From: an uncultured Rikenellaceae bacterium
GTDB lineage: Bacteria; Bacteroidota; Bacteroidia; Bacteroidales; Rikenellaceae
DNA: 64,000 bases
Direction of reading: 5' to 3'
Assembly: GCA_944326945.1 (NCBI GenBank)
Contig: CALVFY010000010.1
Coordinates: 1-64,000 of the forward strand
The notes under the pieces: generated by a model
Database searches by the model: none
Told to the model about the DNA's origin: nothing
What the model saw: the letters and a program-made list of their open reading frames with translations, nothing else
In this document: piece after piece, positions 19,948-28,643 of the stretch
Layout: each line of letters starts with the position of its first letter
Position numbering within the stretch: position 1 is the stretch's first letter
Translations under genes and position numbers: made by a program

Positions 19948-19978
19948 CAAAGGTAAAAATTATTACTGTAATTACAAA
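19948..19978 (-). promoter_or_regulatory. Promoter of the yceD-rpmF-plsX-fabH operon
   Basis: On the minus strand TTTG (19975-19978) is followed after exactly 19 bp by TACCTTTG (19948-19955). Both elements and the spacing fit the Bacteroidota sigma-ABfr consensus. The predicted transcript start is about 19941. Confidence 0.8.
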
Positions 19979-20072
19979 GTTTTCGTTACTTTTATCGGCT
20001 GAATGGTTCCTGCGGTATGGGTTTCGGCCTGTGGGGAATGGGTGGGCAGAAGACAATCTGAGGACAATTTGA

Positions 20073-20507
20073 ATGAAAATAATCTCTATGGGAAAATACG
20101 TTTATCGAGTCCGGCTTTTGTGTGATTACGAACAGTGGTGGCGCTACAATATTTTCATGACTGTGGTGGAGTTCGATGCCGAAGGACATTTGACCGGATA
20201 TCGTAATTTTATCGATCGGGTGTATGAGGTGGATGACGGTGATGACGACCGGACTGCTCCCGAGGGGTATACCAACGACAGGGGGGCTGAGATCACTACC
20301 GAACCCTGCCAGCGTATAGAGATATACCTGTATGTCATTACCAATACATTTCCTGTTTCGGCTGTGATTCGTGATTCGCCTCCTTTTCCGGCACGTTTGG
20401 TGGTGGAGCGAGACGGAAAGACGGTGGTCGATCGGCAGTGGGAGGTCAATCAATGGGGGGGGCTTACCCTGGTGGGATTCCCTGTGGGAGAGACTCATGC
20501 CAAGTGA
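20073..20507 (+). CDS. Hypothetical protein, family not recognised
   Basis: A 144-residue soluble protein with no signal peptide or membrane segment. It is acidic, with a DDGDDD cluster near the middle, and rich in aromatic residues, including YEQWWRYN near residue 20. The alternating hydrophobic pattern suggests a beta-rich fold. A GAGGA Shine-Dalgarno-like site 8 nt before the ATG supports this start. It is flanked by the divergent yceD operon and, 227 bp downstream, hsp20. A 186-residue antisense frame covers the same stretch but looks like a shadow. Function unknown. Confidence 0.65.
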   Translation: MKIISMGKYVYRVRLLCDYEQWWRYNIFMTVVEFDAEGHLTGYRNFIDRVYEVDDGDDDRTAPEGYTNDRGAEITTEPCQRIEIYLYVITNTFPVSAVIRDSPPFPARLVVERDGKTVVDRQWEVNQWGGLTLVGFPVGETHAK

Positions 20508-20597
20508 ATGTGTGTGAATACTGAAATTTTGTCGTAAATATCTGACAATCAACTGTTGAAATGTCGTGTAGTGATCTGCAAAAATAGCAGTTTTCGT

Positions 20598-20638
20598 GAC
20601 GCTTCGTCATCTTGGAATGTCAAAAGGGCTCATGAGCG
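20598..20638 (+). promoter_or_regulatory. Two palindromes upstream of the hsp20 promoter
   Basis: TGACG-CTT-CGTCA (20598-20610) and GCTCATGAGC (20629-20638) are perfect inverted repeats. They lie about 63 and 33 bp upstream of the predicted sigma-54 transcript start. The first is where an enhancer-binding activator could sit. This role is inferred from position only. Confidence 0.35.
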
Positions 20639-20641
20639 AGA

Positions 20642-20657
20642 TGGCACAGAATTTGAA
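20642..20657 (+). promoter_or_regulatory. Putative sigma-54 promoter of hsp20
   Basis: TGGCAC, five bases, then TTGAA closely matches the -24/-12 sigma-54 consensus TGGCAC-N5-TTGCA. The GG is 10 bp from the -12 G, and only the C after it is changed to A. The start would be near 20667, giving a leader of about 68 nt. No TAnnTTTG element is evident nearby. Confidence 0.55.
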
Positions 20658-20734
20658 CTCTCCTCCTGTGAAAGCGGTTCGAAAGAGCCGCCGGAAATAA
20701 GAAATGTTTAATTAAAATATAGGAGGATTTAGTT

Positions 20735-21163
20735 ATGTTACCTATTAGAAGAACTCAAGGTTGGTTGCCTGACATTTTCAATGATTTTCTGGACAACGAA
20801 TGGATGACTCGCACAAATGCTACGGCTCCGGCTGTGAACGTCATCGAGACCGAAAAAGATTATAAGATTGAGATTGCCGCTCCCGGTATGAACAAGGAGG
20901 ATTTCAAGGTGAAGATCAATGAGGATAATCAGCTGGTTGTCTCCATGGAGAAGAAAGAGGAGAAGAACGAAGACAAGAAGAAAGGTAAATATCTGCGTCG
21001 TGAGTTCTCTTACTCGCAATTCCAACAGACGATGATCCTGCCCGAGAACATCGAGCACGACAAGATCGAAGCCAAGATGGAGAATGGTGTGCTGAACATC
21101 GACATTCCGAAGAAGGTCGAGATGCCCGAAGTCAAGAAAGAGAAACAAATCGAAGTGAAATAG
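20735..21163 (+). CDS. Hsp20/alpha-crystallin small heat-shock protein
   Basis: A 142-residue protein with a short N-terminal arm and an alpha-crystallin domain (about 30-125). It includes the conserved beta-strand segments (YKIEIAAPGMNKEDFKVKI) and AKMENGVLNIDIPK, the AxxxnGvL motif. The tail is rich in Lys and Glu. It is an ATP-independent holdase that keeps stressed proteins soluble. Unusually for this group it has a strong Shine-Dalgarno site, AGGAGG, about 9 nt before the ATG, fitting high expression under stress. It is preceded by a possible sigma-54 promoter and ends at a bidirectional terminator. Confidence 0.95.
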   Translation: MLPIRRTQGWLPDIFNDFLDNEWMTRTNATAPAVNVIETEKDYKIEIAAPGMNKEDFKVKINEDNQLVVSMEKKEEKNEDKKKGKYLRREFSYSQFQQTMILPENIEHDKIEAKMENGVLNIDIPKKVEMPEVKKEKQIEVK

Positions 21164-21199
21164 GCCGGATGTTCCGGACGATGGAACATGTGCCGTGAT

Positions 21200-21229
21200 A
21201 AAAAAAGCGCCTGTAAAGGCGCTTTTTTT
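21200..21229. terminator. Bidirectional terminator between hsp20 and aroC
   Basis: A 7-bp stem (AGCGCCT at 21206-21212, AGGCGCT at 21217-21223) with a GTAA loop, flanked by an A-run and a T-run, separates the convergent genes. Confidence 0.88.
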
Positions 21230-21253
21230 ATTTATATTCGTTTCTGAAAGAGG

Positions 21254-22234
21254 CTATCGATTCAGTAGCCACAGATCGGCAAGTCCGATGGCTACGGCCG
21301 ATTCGATGACCACCGGAGCTCGCAGGGCGATGCATGCGTCGTGACGGCCTTTGATCCGTAATTCTTCCACTTTGCCTGTGGCCGTATTGAGCGTCTGTTG
21401 AGGTGAGGCGATGCTGGCCGTGGGTTTGACAGCCACGCGTACCACGAGCGGATTGCCATTGGTGATGCCTCCGCAAATACCGCCTGCATGGTTGGTCGAT
21501 GTCTGACCGGAGGGCGCAATAATCGGATCGTTGTTTTGGGAGCCACGCAAACGGGCCGAGGCAAAACCGTCGCCGAATTCAACCCCCTTAATCGCCGGAA
21601 CGGAGAAGAGCAGGTGGCTGATGATGCTTTCGGCCGAGTCGAAAAAGGGTTCGCCCAATCCTACAGGGACGTTCTCTACGCGGCATTCGATGATTCCTCC
21701 CACCGAATCGGTCTCCTTCATGGCGGTCTCCACAATGTCCGGCCAGCGTTCCGAATCGGTACATCCTCCGATTTCGAGAATGCGGGAGGAGATGGATATC
21801 TCTTTAAGTATCTTTTTCGCTACGACTCCTGCCACGACCAGTCCCAGGGTGAGTCTGCCCGAGAAGTGCCCTCCGCCCCGGTAATCGGCATATCCGTGAT
21901 ATTTCTGCAGGGCCACCCAATCCGCATGGGAAGGACGCGGATGGGTCACCAGATTACGATAGTCGCCCGAGAGAGTATTTTCATTGGCGAAAACCACTGT
22001 CAGAGGGGCTCCTGTAGTTTTTTCGTTGAACAGGCCTGACAGAATGACCGGTTGATCGCTCTCTTTGCGGGGGGTAGTGCCTCGTTGACCGCTCTTGCGA
22101 CGGGCCAGATCGGCCATGAAGTCGTCTTCACACAAAGGTATGCCGGCCGGTACTCCGTCCAGCACGACTCCGATGGCTCCCCCGTGCGACTCTCCGAAAA
22201 TGGAAACCCTGTATTTACGTCCGAAACTGTTCAT
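21254..22234 (-). CDS. aroC: AroC, chorismate synthase
   Basis: The 326-residue protein starts MNSFGRKYRVSIFGESHGGAIG, which is the chorismate synthase N-terminus (residues 1-22). RPSHADWVALQKYHGYADYRGGGHFSGR follows around residues 98-125. The C-terminal ALRAPVVIESAVAIGLADL region is also present. It removes phosphate from EPSP to give chorismate, using reduced FMN. It is about 30 residues shorter than typical orthologues but no key motif is absent. It is the third gene of lptB-aroA-aroC, 22 bp after aroA, the enzyme for the preceding step. Confidence 0.96.
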   Translation of the reverse strand: MNSFGRKYRVSIFGESHGGAIGVVLDGVPAGIPLCEDDFMADLARRKSGQRGTTPRKESDQPVILSGLFNEKTTGAPLTVVFANENTLSGDYRNLVTHPRPSHADWVALQKYHGYADYRGGGHFSGRLTLGLVVAGVVAKKILKEISISSRILEIGGCTDSERWPDIVETAMKETDSVGGIIECRVENVPVGLGEPFFDSAESIISHLLFSVPAIKGVEFGDGFASARLRGSQNNDPIIAPSGQTSTNHAGGICGGITNGNPLVVRVAVKPTASIASPQQTLNTATGKVEELRIKGRHDACIALRAPVVIESAVAIGLADLWLLNR

Positions 22235-22256
22235 TGTCTGTTTTGTTTATGTCTGT

Positions 22257-23552
22257 TTACCTCGATTGTATGGCTGTCTTTCCCGAAAGTCCTTTGAGTG
22301 CTTCCAGGTCGGTCCAGAAATCGGGATAGGATTTGTTGACCGCTTCTGCGTGTCGGATGGTCACTGCCCGGTCGGCTCTCAGAGCTGCCGTGGCCAATGC
22401 CATGGCGATCCGATGGTCGTTGTGACTGTCTGTAATGCCTCCTGTGATCGGGCCGCCTTCGACGCGCATCGTGTTCTCTTCCGAAATATCGACCCGGATA
22501 CCCAATTCCGAAAACTCGTCGGCCAGGGTTTGGGCCCGATTGCTCTCTTTGTGCAGGAGTCTCCGGGTCCCTTTTATTGTACTGACACCTTTACAGGCCG
22601 AAGCCAATGCCACCAGGGCAGGGAAAAGATCGGGGCAATCCGTGGCGTCGAATTCAAAGGCCGAAAGTGTCCTGCTGTGTACGGTTACACTTTGCGGGGT
22701 GGAGATCACTTCCGCACCTGCATGGATCAGTGCATTGATGATGGCTGCGTCGGCCTGAAGCGAGAGCATGTTCATATTTTCCACGGTCACTTCGCCGGCG
22801 ATGGCTCCCGCCACCAGCAGACACGAGGCTCCGCTCCAGTCGCCTTCTATGTTGTAGAGGGTCGGTTCATAGCATTGTCCGCCCTCCACGAAAAATTCTT
22901 CATAGTTGTTGTGGTCGATCCGGATGCCGAAATGTTTGGCCACGGCGATTGTCATGTCAATATATGGACGGCTTCGGAGTCCCTCTACGTGCAGGGTGGT
23001 GTCGTTTTTCGCCAGGGGCAGTGCCATCAGCAGACCCGTGAGAAACTGCGAACTGAGGGAACCGTCTACCCGTACCTCGCCTCCCTTGAGAGGTCCTTGT
23101 ACGGTCAGTGGCAGAAATCCTTTTTTCGTCTTTATCTCTGCTCCCAACTGGCGTAAGGGTTCTTCCATCATTCCCACCGGTCTCGAGAGAATAGATCCTT
23201 TGCCCGAGAGGGTGATTTTGCGTCCGCACAGAGCTGCAATCGGAGTGAAAAGCCGTGTGGCCAAGCCCGATTCGCCCACATTCAGATGGTCGGCCAGAGG
23301 AGATAACATGCCGGATTGGAGTCCGCCCTGTACTGAATAGTCCCATCGGGTATTTTCGACAGGGGTGATGCGAGCACCGAGATTTTCGGCTATCTTCATG
23401 GCGGCACGAGTGTCGTCGCACCACTCCATGTTGGTCAGTTCGGACACTCCCTCACACAGCAGTGAGGCGGCCAGGGCTCGCTGGGCATAACTTTTCGACG
23501 AGGGAGCCAATACGGTTCCTGCGACACTCCCCGGGGTGATGGTTTTCTCCAT
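22257..23552 (-). CDS. aroA: AroA, 3-phosphoshikimate 1-carboxyvinyltransferase (EPSP synthase)
   Basis: The 431-residue enzyme has the two-domain EPSP synthase pattern: an N-terminal SSKSYAQRALAASLL, GESGLATRLFTPIAAL, SSQFLTGLLMALPLA in the middle, and NDHRIAMALATAAL near the C-terminus. It transfers enolpyruvate from PEP to shikimate-3-phosphate. It sits 8 bp downstream of lptB and 22 bp upstream of aroC, so the last two steps to chorismate are co-expressed with an LPS transport ATPase. Confidence 0.96.
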   Translation of the reverse strand: MEKTITPGSVAGTVLAPSSKSYAQRALAASLLCEGVSELTNMEWCDDTRAAMKIAENLGARITPVENTRWDYSVQGGLQSGMLSPLADHLNVGESGLATRLFTPIAALCGRKITLSGKGSILSRPVGMMEEPLRQLGAEIKTKKGFLPLTVQGPLKGGEVRVDGSLSSQFLTGLLMALPLAKNDTTLHVEGLRSRPYIDMTIAVAKHFGIRIDHNNYEEFFVEGGQCYEPTLYNIEGDWSGASCLLVAGAIAGEVTVENMNMLSLQADAAIINALIHAGAEVISTPQSVTVHSRTLSAFEFDATDCPDLFPALVALASACKGVSTIKGTRRLLHKESNRAQTLADEFSELGIRVDISEENTMRVEGGPITGGITDSHNDHRIAMALATAALRADRAVTIRHAEAVNKSYPDFWTDLEALKGLSGKTAIQSR

Positions 23553-23560
23553 GGCGTGCG

Positions 23561-24295
23561 CTATCTGAGTTGGAAATCTTTCCCGAGATACACCTTGCGG
23601 ACGGTTTCGTCGTTGGCAAGGTCTTCGGCCGAACCCGCTTTCAGGATTTTCCCTTCGAACAGCAGGTAGGTGCGGTCGGTGATGGCCAGGGTTTCGTGTA
23701 CGTTATGGTCGGTGATGATAACCCCGATATTTTTATTTTTCAGCGTACCAACGATGCTTTGTATGTCTTCGACCGCGATCGGGTCGACGCCCGCGAAAGG
23801 TTCGTCCAACAGAATGAATTTCGGGTTGATGGCTACGGCCCGGGCAATTTCGGTTCGGCGTCGTTCGCCTCCGGAGAGCTGTATGCCGAGGCTTTTGCGG
23901 ACTTTTTGCAGACGGAACTCTTCGATCAGGCTTTCGAGACGTTCTTTCTGATACTCTTTCGTGAAGTCGGTCATCTCCAGAACGGCCTTGATATTGTCTT
24001 CCACGCTCAAGCGACGGAAGACGGATGCCTCCTGGGCCAGATAGCCCACGCCCATTTGGGCACGTCGGTAAACCGGTTCCTTGGTCAGTTCGAGTATCTG
24101 TCCGTCTCCTTCCAGAAAAATATGGCCCTCATTGGGTTTGATGAGTCCTACGATCATGTAGAACGTGGTGGTTTTTCCGGCGCCGTTGGGGCCAAGGAGT
24201 CCTACGATTTCGCCTTGTTCCACCTCTATGGAGACGTGATCGACTACGGTTCGTGTCTTGTATCGTTTTACCAGGTCTTTTGTGTATAGCCTCAT
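23561..24295 (-). CDS. lptB: LptB, ATPase of the LPS export ABC transporter
   Basis: A 244-residue ABC ATPase with Walker [10 protein letters not shown], the signature [14 protein letters not shown], Walker [14 protein letters not shown] and the switch His in [15 protein letters not shown]. The last of these is characteristic of LptB. With LptF/G it extracts LPS from the inner membrane for delivery to the cell surface. I use the ATG at 24295; an in-frame TTG at 24328 lies upstream of the predicted transcript start. lptA and lptC are not adjacent. Confidence 0.94.
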   Translation of the reverse strand: MRLYTKDLVKRYKTRTVVDHVSIEVEQGEIVGLLGPNGAGKTTTFYMIVGLIKPNEGHIFLEGDGQILELTKEPVYRRAQMGVGYLAQEASVFRRLSVEDNIKAVLEMTDFTKEYQKERLESLIEEFRLQKVRKSLGIQLSGGERRRTEIARAVAINPKFILLDEPFAGVDPIAVEDIQSIVGTLKNKNIGVIITDHNVHETLAITDRTYLLFEGKILKAGSAEDLANDETVRKVYLGKDFQLR

Positions 24296-24325
24296 CTGAG
24301 CTTCGAAAGTTGTGAGTAATCTTCG

Positions 24326-24333
24326 CAAAGATA
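24326..24333 (-). promoter_or_regulatory. Candidate -7 element of lptB-aroA-aroC
   Basis: The minus strand reads TATCTTTG, a perfect TAnnTTTG, predicting a transcript start near 24319, 24 nt before the lptB ATG. No clean -33 TTTG is seen. Confidence 0.5.
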
Positions 24334-24559
24334 GGCTTTTTACCCCGAAAGGGAAAGGAACAACTCTATTTTTTACCGGAATTGCCGTTTTTGAGCCTTT
24401 TTTTATTTTTCTTATGGCGAAGAGTTGGGGAGGGCGATCGAGGAAAGTATTGTTATTTTTTTTGTCAAAATTGTGAGAATTTGGAAAAAATGAATATCTT
24501 TAGGTGATGAAGTGTTTTGCGTTAGTTTGAAAAATATTGTATATCAGGAGTAAGGACAG

Positions 24560-26749
24560 ATGAATCAAAAGGAAGATACCCAACTGCACGATAAACTGAA
24601 AGAGTATTTCGGTTTCTCATCGTTCAAGGGGAATCAGGAAGCAGTCATACGGAATGTATTGTCGGGGCGCGATACGTTTGTGCTCATGCCTACAGGGGGA
24701 GGCAAATCGCTGTGTTACCAGTTGCCTGCCCTGCTGATGGATGGCGTGGCTATTATCATATCGCCATTGATCGCTCTGATGAAGAATCAGGTCGATGCCA
24801 TGCGCACGTTCAGTGCCGACGACGGGATTGCCCACTTCCTTAATTCGTCGCTCAACAAGGCGGCGATCACCAAGGTGCGTAATGACGTGTCGTCCGGTCG
24901 GACCAAGCTGCTCTATTTCGCTCCCGAATCGCTCACGAAAGAGGATAATGTCTCTTTTTTGCGCAAGATAAAGATTTCGTTCTATGCCATCGACGAGGCT
25001 CACTGTATTTCGGAATGGGGGCATGACTTCCGTCCGGAGTATCGTCGTATTCGGCCTATTATCAATGATATCGGACATGCGCCGTTGATCGCCCTCACGG
25101 CTACGGCCACTCCGAAGGTACAGATGGATATCCAAAAGAATCTGGGAATGCTCGACGCCACGGTGTTCAAGTCGTCGTTCAATCGCCCGAACCTTTATTA
25201 TGAGATTCGGCCCAAGTTCGATGCCGCAAAGGAGATCATCCGTTACATCAAGCAGAATCCGGGTAAATCGGGGATCATCTATTGCCTCAGCCGTAAGAAG
25301 GTGGAGGAGTTGACCGAGCTTTTGCAGGCCAACGATATTCGGGCTTTGGCCTATCATGCGGGGATGGACGCGGCTCAACGTGCTCAGAATCAGGATAAGT
25401 TTCTGATGGAGGAAGTGGAGGTGATCGTGGCAACCATTGCTTTCGGGATGGGAATCGACAAGCCCGATGTTCGCTATGTGATCCATTACGATATACCCAA
25501 AAGTCTCGAAGGGTACTATCAGGAGACGGGTCGGGCCGGACGAGACGGCGGAGAGGGCCATTGTATTGCCTTTTACAGTTATAAGGATATTCAAAAACTG
25601 GAGAAGTTCATGCAGGGCAAACCGGTGGCCGAACAGGAGATCGGGAAATTGTTGCTCATGGAGACGGTCTCCTATGTGGAGTCGGCAATTTGTCGAAGGA
25701 AGACCCTGTTGCACTATTTCGGAGAGGAGTATCCCGAAGAGAATTGCGGTTGTTGCGATAACTGTACCCATCCCAAGCCTCGTATAGAGGGGAAAGAACA
25801 GATGCAGTTGGCTCTGAAGGTATTGCGATTCATCGGCGATAAGTTCAAGATGGATTATCTGATCAATGTGCTGGTGGGACGTAATACGGCTCTTATCAAG
25901 TCCTACGGACATCATAAGAGCGAATGGTTTGGTGCCGGAGCCGATCAGAATGATCGTTTCTGGGGTGCTGTCATTCGCCAGGGACTGATTCTGGGGCTGA
26001 TCGACAAGAATATCGAAAATTACGGGTTGCTTTCGGTCAATGCCAAGGGTGAAGAGTATATCGAACATCCGTTTTCGGTGATGATCGTGCTGGATCATGA
26101 CTACGAGGAGGAACAGGAGGAAGAGGCTGCTCTGCCTACGGGTAAAGGAGGGGCTGCCGATGAGGAACTCTTCTCGATGCTTAAGGATCTTCGTAAAAAA
26201 GTGGCTAAACAGCATGATTTGCCTCCGTTTGTGATATTCCAGGATCCGTCGTTGGAGGACATGTCGATTCAATATCCGATCACCCTCGAGGAGATGCAGA
26301 ATATCAGCGGGGTGGGAGTGGGTAAGGCCAAAAAGTTCGGTGAACCTTTCATCAAACTCATCAAGGCCTATGTCGAAGAGAAAGAGATCATCCGGCCGCA
26401 GGATATGGTGGTCAAGAGCGTGGTGAATCGTAGCGGGAATAAGGTCTTCATAATCCAAAGTATCGACCGAAAGATGGATTTCGAGGATATCGCCCGGGCT
26501 CGTGATTTGGAATTCGATGAACTGCTCACCGAAATCGAGGCCATTGTCAATTCGGGAACCAAACTCAATATCAACTACTATATCTCGGAGGCGATGGACG
26601 AAGACAAAGCCGAAGAGATTTATCTCTATTTCAAAGAGGATGCCCAGAGCGATTCGCTCGACGAGGCTCTCGAAGAGTTGGGCAGCGATTTCACGGAAGA
26701 AGAGATTCGGTTGGTCCGCATCAAGTTTATTTGCGAACAGGGAAATTAA
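24560..26749 (+). CDS. recQ: RecQ, ATP-dependent DNA helicase
   Basis: A 729-residue RecQ helicase. Motif 0/I (FGFSSFKGNQEAVI, then MPTGGGKSLCYQLP), the DEAH box AIDEAHCISEWGHDFRP and motif VI QETGRAGRDG are all present. The zinc-binding cysteines (CRRKTLLHYF...CGCCDNC), a winged-helix region and an HRDC-like C-terminal part (SGVGVGKAKKFGEPFI) follow. It unwinds recombination intermediates 3' to 5'. It is longer than E. coli RecQ by a C-terminal extension rich in Glu and Asp. The next gene, ksgA, follows within 30 bp. Confidence 0.97.
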   Translation: MNQKEDTQLHDKLKEYFGFSSFKGNQEAVIRNVLSGRDTFVLMPTGGGKSLCYQLPALLMDGVAIIISPLIALMKNQVDAMRTFSADDGIAHFLNSSLNKAAITKVRNDVSSGRTKLLYFAPESLTKEDNVSFLRKIKISFYAIDEAHCISEWGHDFRPEYRRIRPIINDIGHAPLIALTATATPKVQMDIQKNLGMLDATVFKSSFNRPNLYYEIRPKFDAAKEIIRYIKQNPGKSGIIYCLSRKKVEELTELLQANDIRALAYHAGMDAAQRAQNQDKFLMEEVEVIVATIAFGMGIDKPDVRYVIHYDIPKSLEGYYQETGRAGRDGGEGHCIAFYSYKDIQKLEKFMQGKPVAEQEIGKLLLMETVSYVESAICRRKTLLHYFGEEYPEENCGCCDNCTHPKPRIEGKEQMQLALKVLRFIGDKFKMDYLINVLVGRNTALIKSYGHHKSEWFGAGADQNDRFWGAVIRQGLILGLIDKNIENYGLLSVNAKGEEYIEHPFSVMIVLDHDYEEEQEEEAALPTGKGGAADEELFSMLKDLRKKVAKQHDLPPFVIFQDPSLEDMSIQYPITLEEMQNISGVGVGKAKKFGEPFIKLIKAYVEEKEIIRPQDMVVKSVVNRSGNKVFIIQSIDRKMDFEDIARARDLEFDELLTEIEAIVNSGTKLNINYYISEAMDEDKAEEIYLYFKEDAQSDSLDEALEELGSDFTEEEIRLVRIKFICEQGN

Positions 26750-26776
26750 CAGAGTATCGTGGGTAGAGACTATCGC

Positions 26777-27664
26777 ATGAGGAAGACGGTCGGACGAGAA
26801 AAAAGACCGGTCGGAGAGGATGTTGTTGTGGCCGGTGGCCGTGATTCTCGGAAGGGAGATGCTGTACGGGCCAAAAAAGAACTCGGTCAGCACTTTTTGA
26901 CCGATTTGAATATCGCTCGCCGAATCTGTGACAGTCTTTCCCTGTCGGAGGGTACCCCGGAGGGAAAAGGAAACGCACCTTCCGCCGTGCTCGAAGTGGG
27001 GCCGGGAATGGGCGTGCTTACTCAATTTCTGTTGCAGCGTAACGATATTGTTCTTTATGCGGCCGAGATCGATACGGAAAGTGTTGCCTATCTGCGTTGT
27101 CACTATCCCGATTTGGCACCTCGTCTGATTGAGGGCGATTTTCTGCAGATGAATCTGCCGGAGCTTTTCCCGGAGGGCCTGCGTGTGATAGGGAATTTCC
27201 CGTATAACATTTCGTCACAGATTTTTTTCAAGATACTCGAGTGTCGCGATCTGATTCCCGAAACGGTCGGAATGGTCCAGCGTGAAGTGGCGGTACGGAT
27301 CGCCGAACCGCCCGGAAGTAGGGACTATGGCATTTTGAGCGTATTGCTGCAGGCGTGGTACCATATCGATTATCTGTTTACGGTGAGTGAAGGGGTATTC
27401 AATCCGCCACCCAAGGTGAAGAGTGCCGTGATACGTCTTCGGCGCAATGGGGTGATGAGTCTCGATTGTGACGAACAACTGTTCGTGAAGGTGGTCAAGG
27501 CCTCGTTCGGTCAGCGAAGGAAGATGTTGCGAAATTCGTTGCGAGCCGTATTCGGTGATTTCGGCGGGGAAGAACATCCGTTTTTCTCTTCGCGAGCCGA
27601 GCAGTTGGGCGTTCCTCAATTTGTGGAGTTGACCCGGTGGGTCTCCGACCACATGGTCCGATAG
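26777..27664 (+). CDS. rsmA: RsmA/KsgA, 16S rRNA dimethyladenosine transferase
   Basis: The 295-residue protein has KKELGQHFLTDLNIARRI, the SAM-binding motif VLEVGPGMGVLTQFLL, and the catalytic IGNFPYNISSQI (NFPYN). It dimethylates two adjacent adenines near the 3' end of 16S rRNA. The ATG at 26777 leaves an N-terminal extension of about 30 basic residues before the conserved core; a GTG at 26759 would add six more. The extension is unusual and may mean that the true start is further in. It is downstream of recQ and convergent with a small membrane-protein gene. Confidence 0.94.
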   Translation: MRKTVGREKRPVGEDVVVAGGRDSRKGDAVRAKKELGQHFLTDLNIARRICDSLSLSEGTPEGKGNAPSAVLEVGPGMGVLTQFLLQRNDIVLYAAEIDTESVAYLRCHYPDLAPRLIEGDFLQMNLPELFPEGLRVIGNFPYNISSQIFFKILECRDLIPETVGMVQREVAVRIAEPPGSRDYGILSVLLQAWYHIDYLFTVSEGVFNPPPKVKSAVIRLRRNGVMSLDCDEQLFVKVVKASFGQRRKMLRNSLRAVFGDFGGEEHPFFSSRAEQLGVPQFVELTRWVSDHMVR

Positions 27665-27669
27665 TGCCT

Positions 27670-27852
27670 TTATTCTGTCCACCGGCTGGTCAGCCACAGT
27701 AACAGCCATGCCAAAAATACCATGATACACAATCCTCCGGTCAGCCATAGAGCCGATCGCAGGGCAGCTCCTTTGCGTGGTGGTTGAGACGATCCTTGTT
27801 CGGCGGTCTCACGGATGATTTTTAGTTCTTCTCGAGAGAGTTTATCGTACAT
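27670..27852 (-). CDS. Small single-pass membrane protein
   Basis: A 60-residue protein with a charged N-terminal helix (YDKLSREELKIIRETAEQ), a Gly/Pro/Lys-rich linker, and one hydrophobic segment (about residues 34-55, ending in WLLLWL). The positive charges before the segment suggest the N-terminus faces the cytoplasm. It is encoded convergently with ksgA, 5 bp apart. It fits no family I can name. The clean helix-linker-TM design and a normal ATG make it a plausible real gene. Confidence 0.6.
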   Translation of the reverse strand: MYDKLSREELKIIRETAEQGSSQPPRKGAALRSALWLTGGLCIMVFLAWLLLWLTSRWTE

Positions 27853-27985
27853 GGTGTTTAGTATTTAGGGTAAAGGTACGATTTCCTGACGAAAAAAGTT
27901 TTTTTTATTTGGCATTTTTTTTGCGACTGGATGGGTCGTCGATTATGTAATGGAAGAAAGTATCTAACATTTAATTTAAGAAATT

Positions 27986-28558
27986 ATGAAAAAATTTTTA
28001 CTGTCCGTCGCCGGATTATTCCTTATCGGCCTCTGTGCCAACGCGCAGCCTTGGGGCTTTGGTCCCAAGGCTGGTGCGTCTTTCTCTACGGTTAACGGTG
28101 TTGAAGGCGCCAAGATGCGTGCCGGGGTAGTGGCCGGTGTCTTTGCCGATCGTATGATCAACGACTGGTTGAGTGTGGAGGCCGATTTGCTTTACGCCAT
28201 GAATGGCTATCGTTTTCACGATCTTAATGGCGTTGAATCCAAAATCAATCTGGACTACATCTACATGCCTGTAGTGGCTAAGTTTTATCTGACCGACGGA
28301 CTCAATTTTCAATTGGGTGCTCGATTCGGATATCTGGTCACCAGTAAGGAGGATATAGATGGTGGGGATAAATTTACGATTCGTGATGCCATCAATCGAT
28401 ATGATGCCGATTTCCTGACGGGTTTGGCTTACGATTTCGATTTCGGGATGATTGTCGAGGGACGTTACAATATAGGCTTGACCAATATGTTGCGTATGTC
28501 TTCGGAGGTTCCCGTGACTAATGGCGCCCTTGAGTTTGTAGTGGGATGGCGATTCTGA
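27986..28558 (+). CDS. Small outer-membrane beta-barrel protein (porin/OmpW-like family)
   Basis: The 190-residue protein has a signal peptide (about 1-20, ending CANAQ). Alternating beta-strands follow, including GFGPKAGASFST, LSVEADLLYAMNGYRF, MPVVAKFYLTDGLNFQLGARFGYLV and a terminal aromatic, VVGWRF. This is the outer-membrane protein beta-barrel domain (8 strands) common in Bacteroidota. Its role may be structural or in stress response; nothing specific can be read. It is monocistronic and ends at a bidirectional terminator. A related 190-residue protein lies at 52264-52836. Confidence 0.87.
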   Translation: MKKFLLSVAGLFLIGLCANAQPWGFGPKAGASFSTVNGVEGAKMRAGVVAGVFADRMINDWLSVEADLLYAMNGYRFHDLNGVESKINLDYIYMPVVAKFYLTDGLNFQLGARFGYLVTSKEDIDGGDKFTIRDAINRYDADFLTGLAYDFDFGMIVEGRYNIGLTNMLRMSSEVPVTNGALEFVVGWRF

Positions 28559-28577
28559 GAATCTGCCTTTGAAAGTC

Positions 28578-28614
28578 AAAAAGAGGCCGGACATTGTGTC
28601 CCGGCCTCTTTTTT
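28578..28614. terminator. Bidirectional terminator between the barrel gene and the MFS gene
   Basis: AAAAAGAGGCCGG and CCGGCCTCTTTTTT form a long stem with an inner ACA/TGT extension and one bulge, ending the convergent units. Confidence 0.88.
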
Positions 28615-28643
28615 GTCTGAAGAGGGGATTGTTCTCGGAGAGG

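Noticed and set aside
20088-20507. Internal start (Met6) for the hypothetical gene
   Set aside because: The ATG at 20073 has a GAGGA site at proper distance; the one at 20088 has none.
19992-20552. A 186-codon open frame antisense to the hypothetical gene at 20073
   Set aside because: It is His/Pro/Ser-rich and has no start site support. The plus-strand gene has a ribosome-binding site and better composition, although this region is less certain than others.
24617-27103. An 828-codon open frame antisense to recQ and ksgA
   Set aside because: It crosses two well-supported genes and has His/Ile/Arg-rich composition with no recognisable motif. It is a codon-usage shadow.
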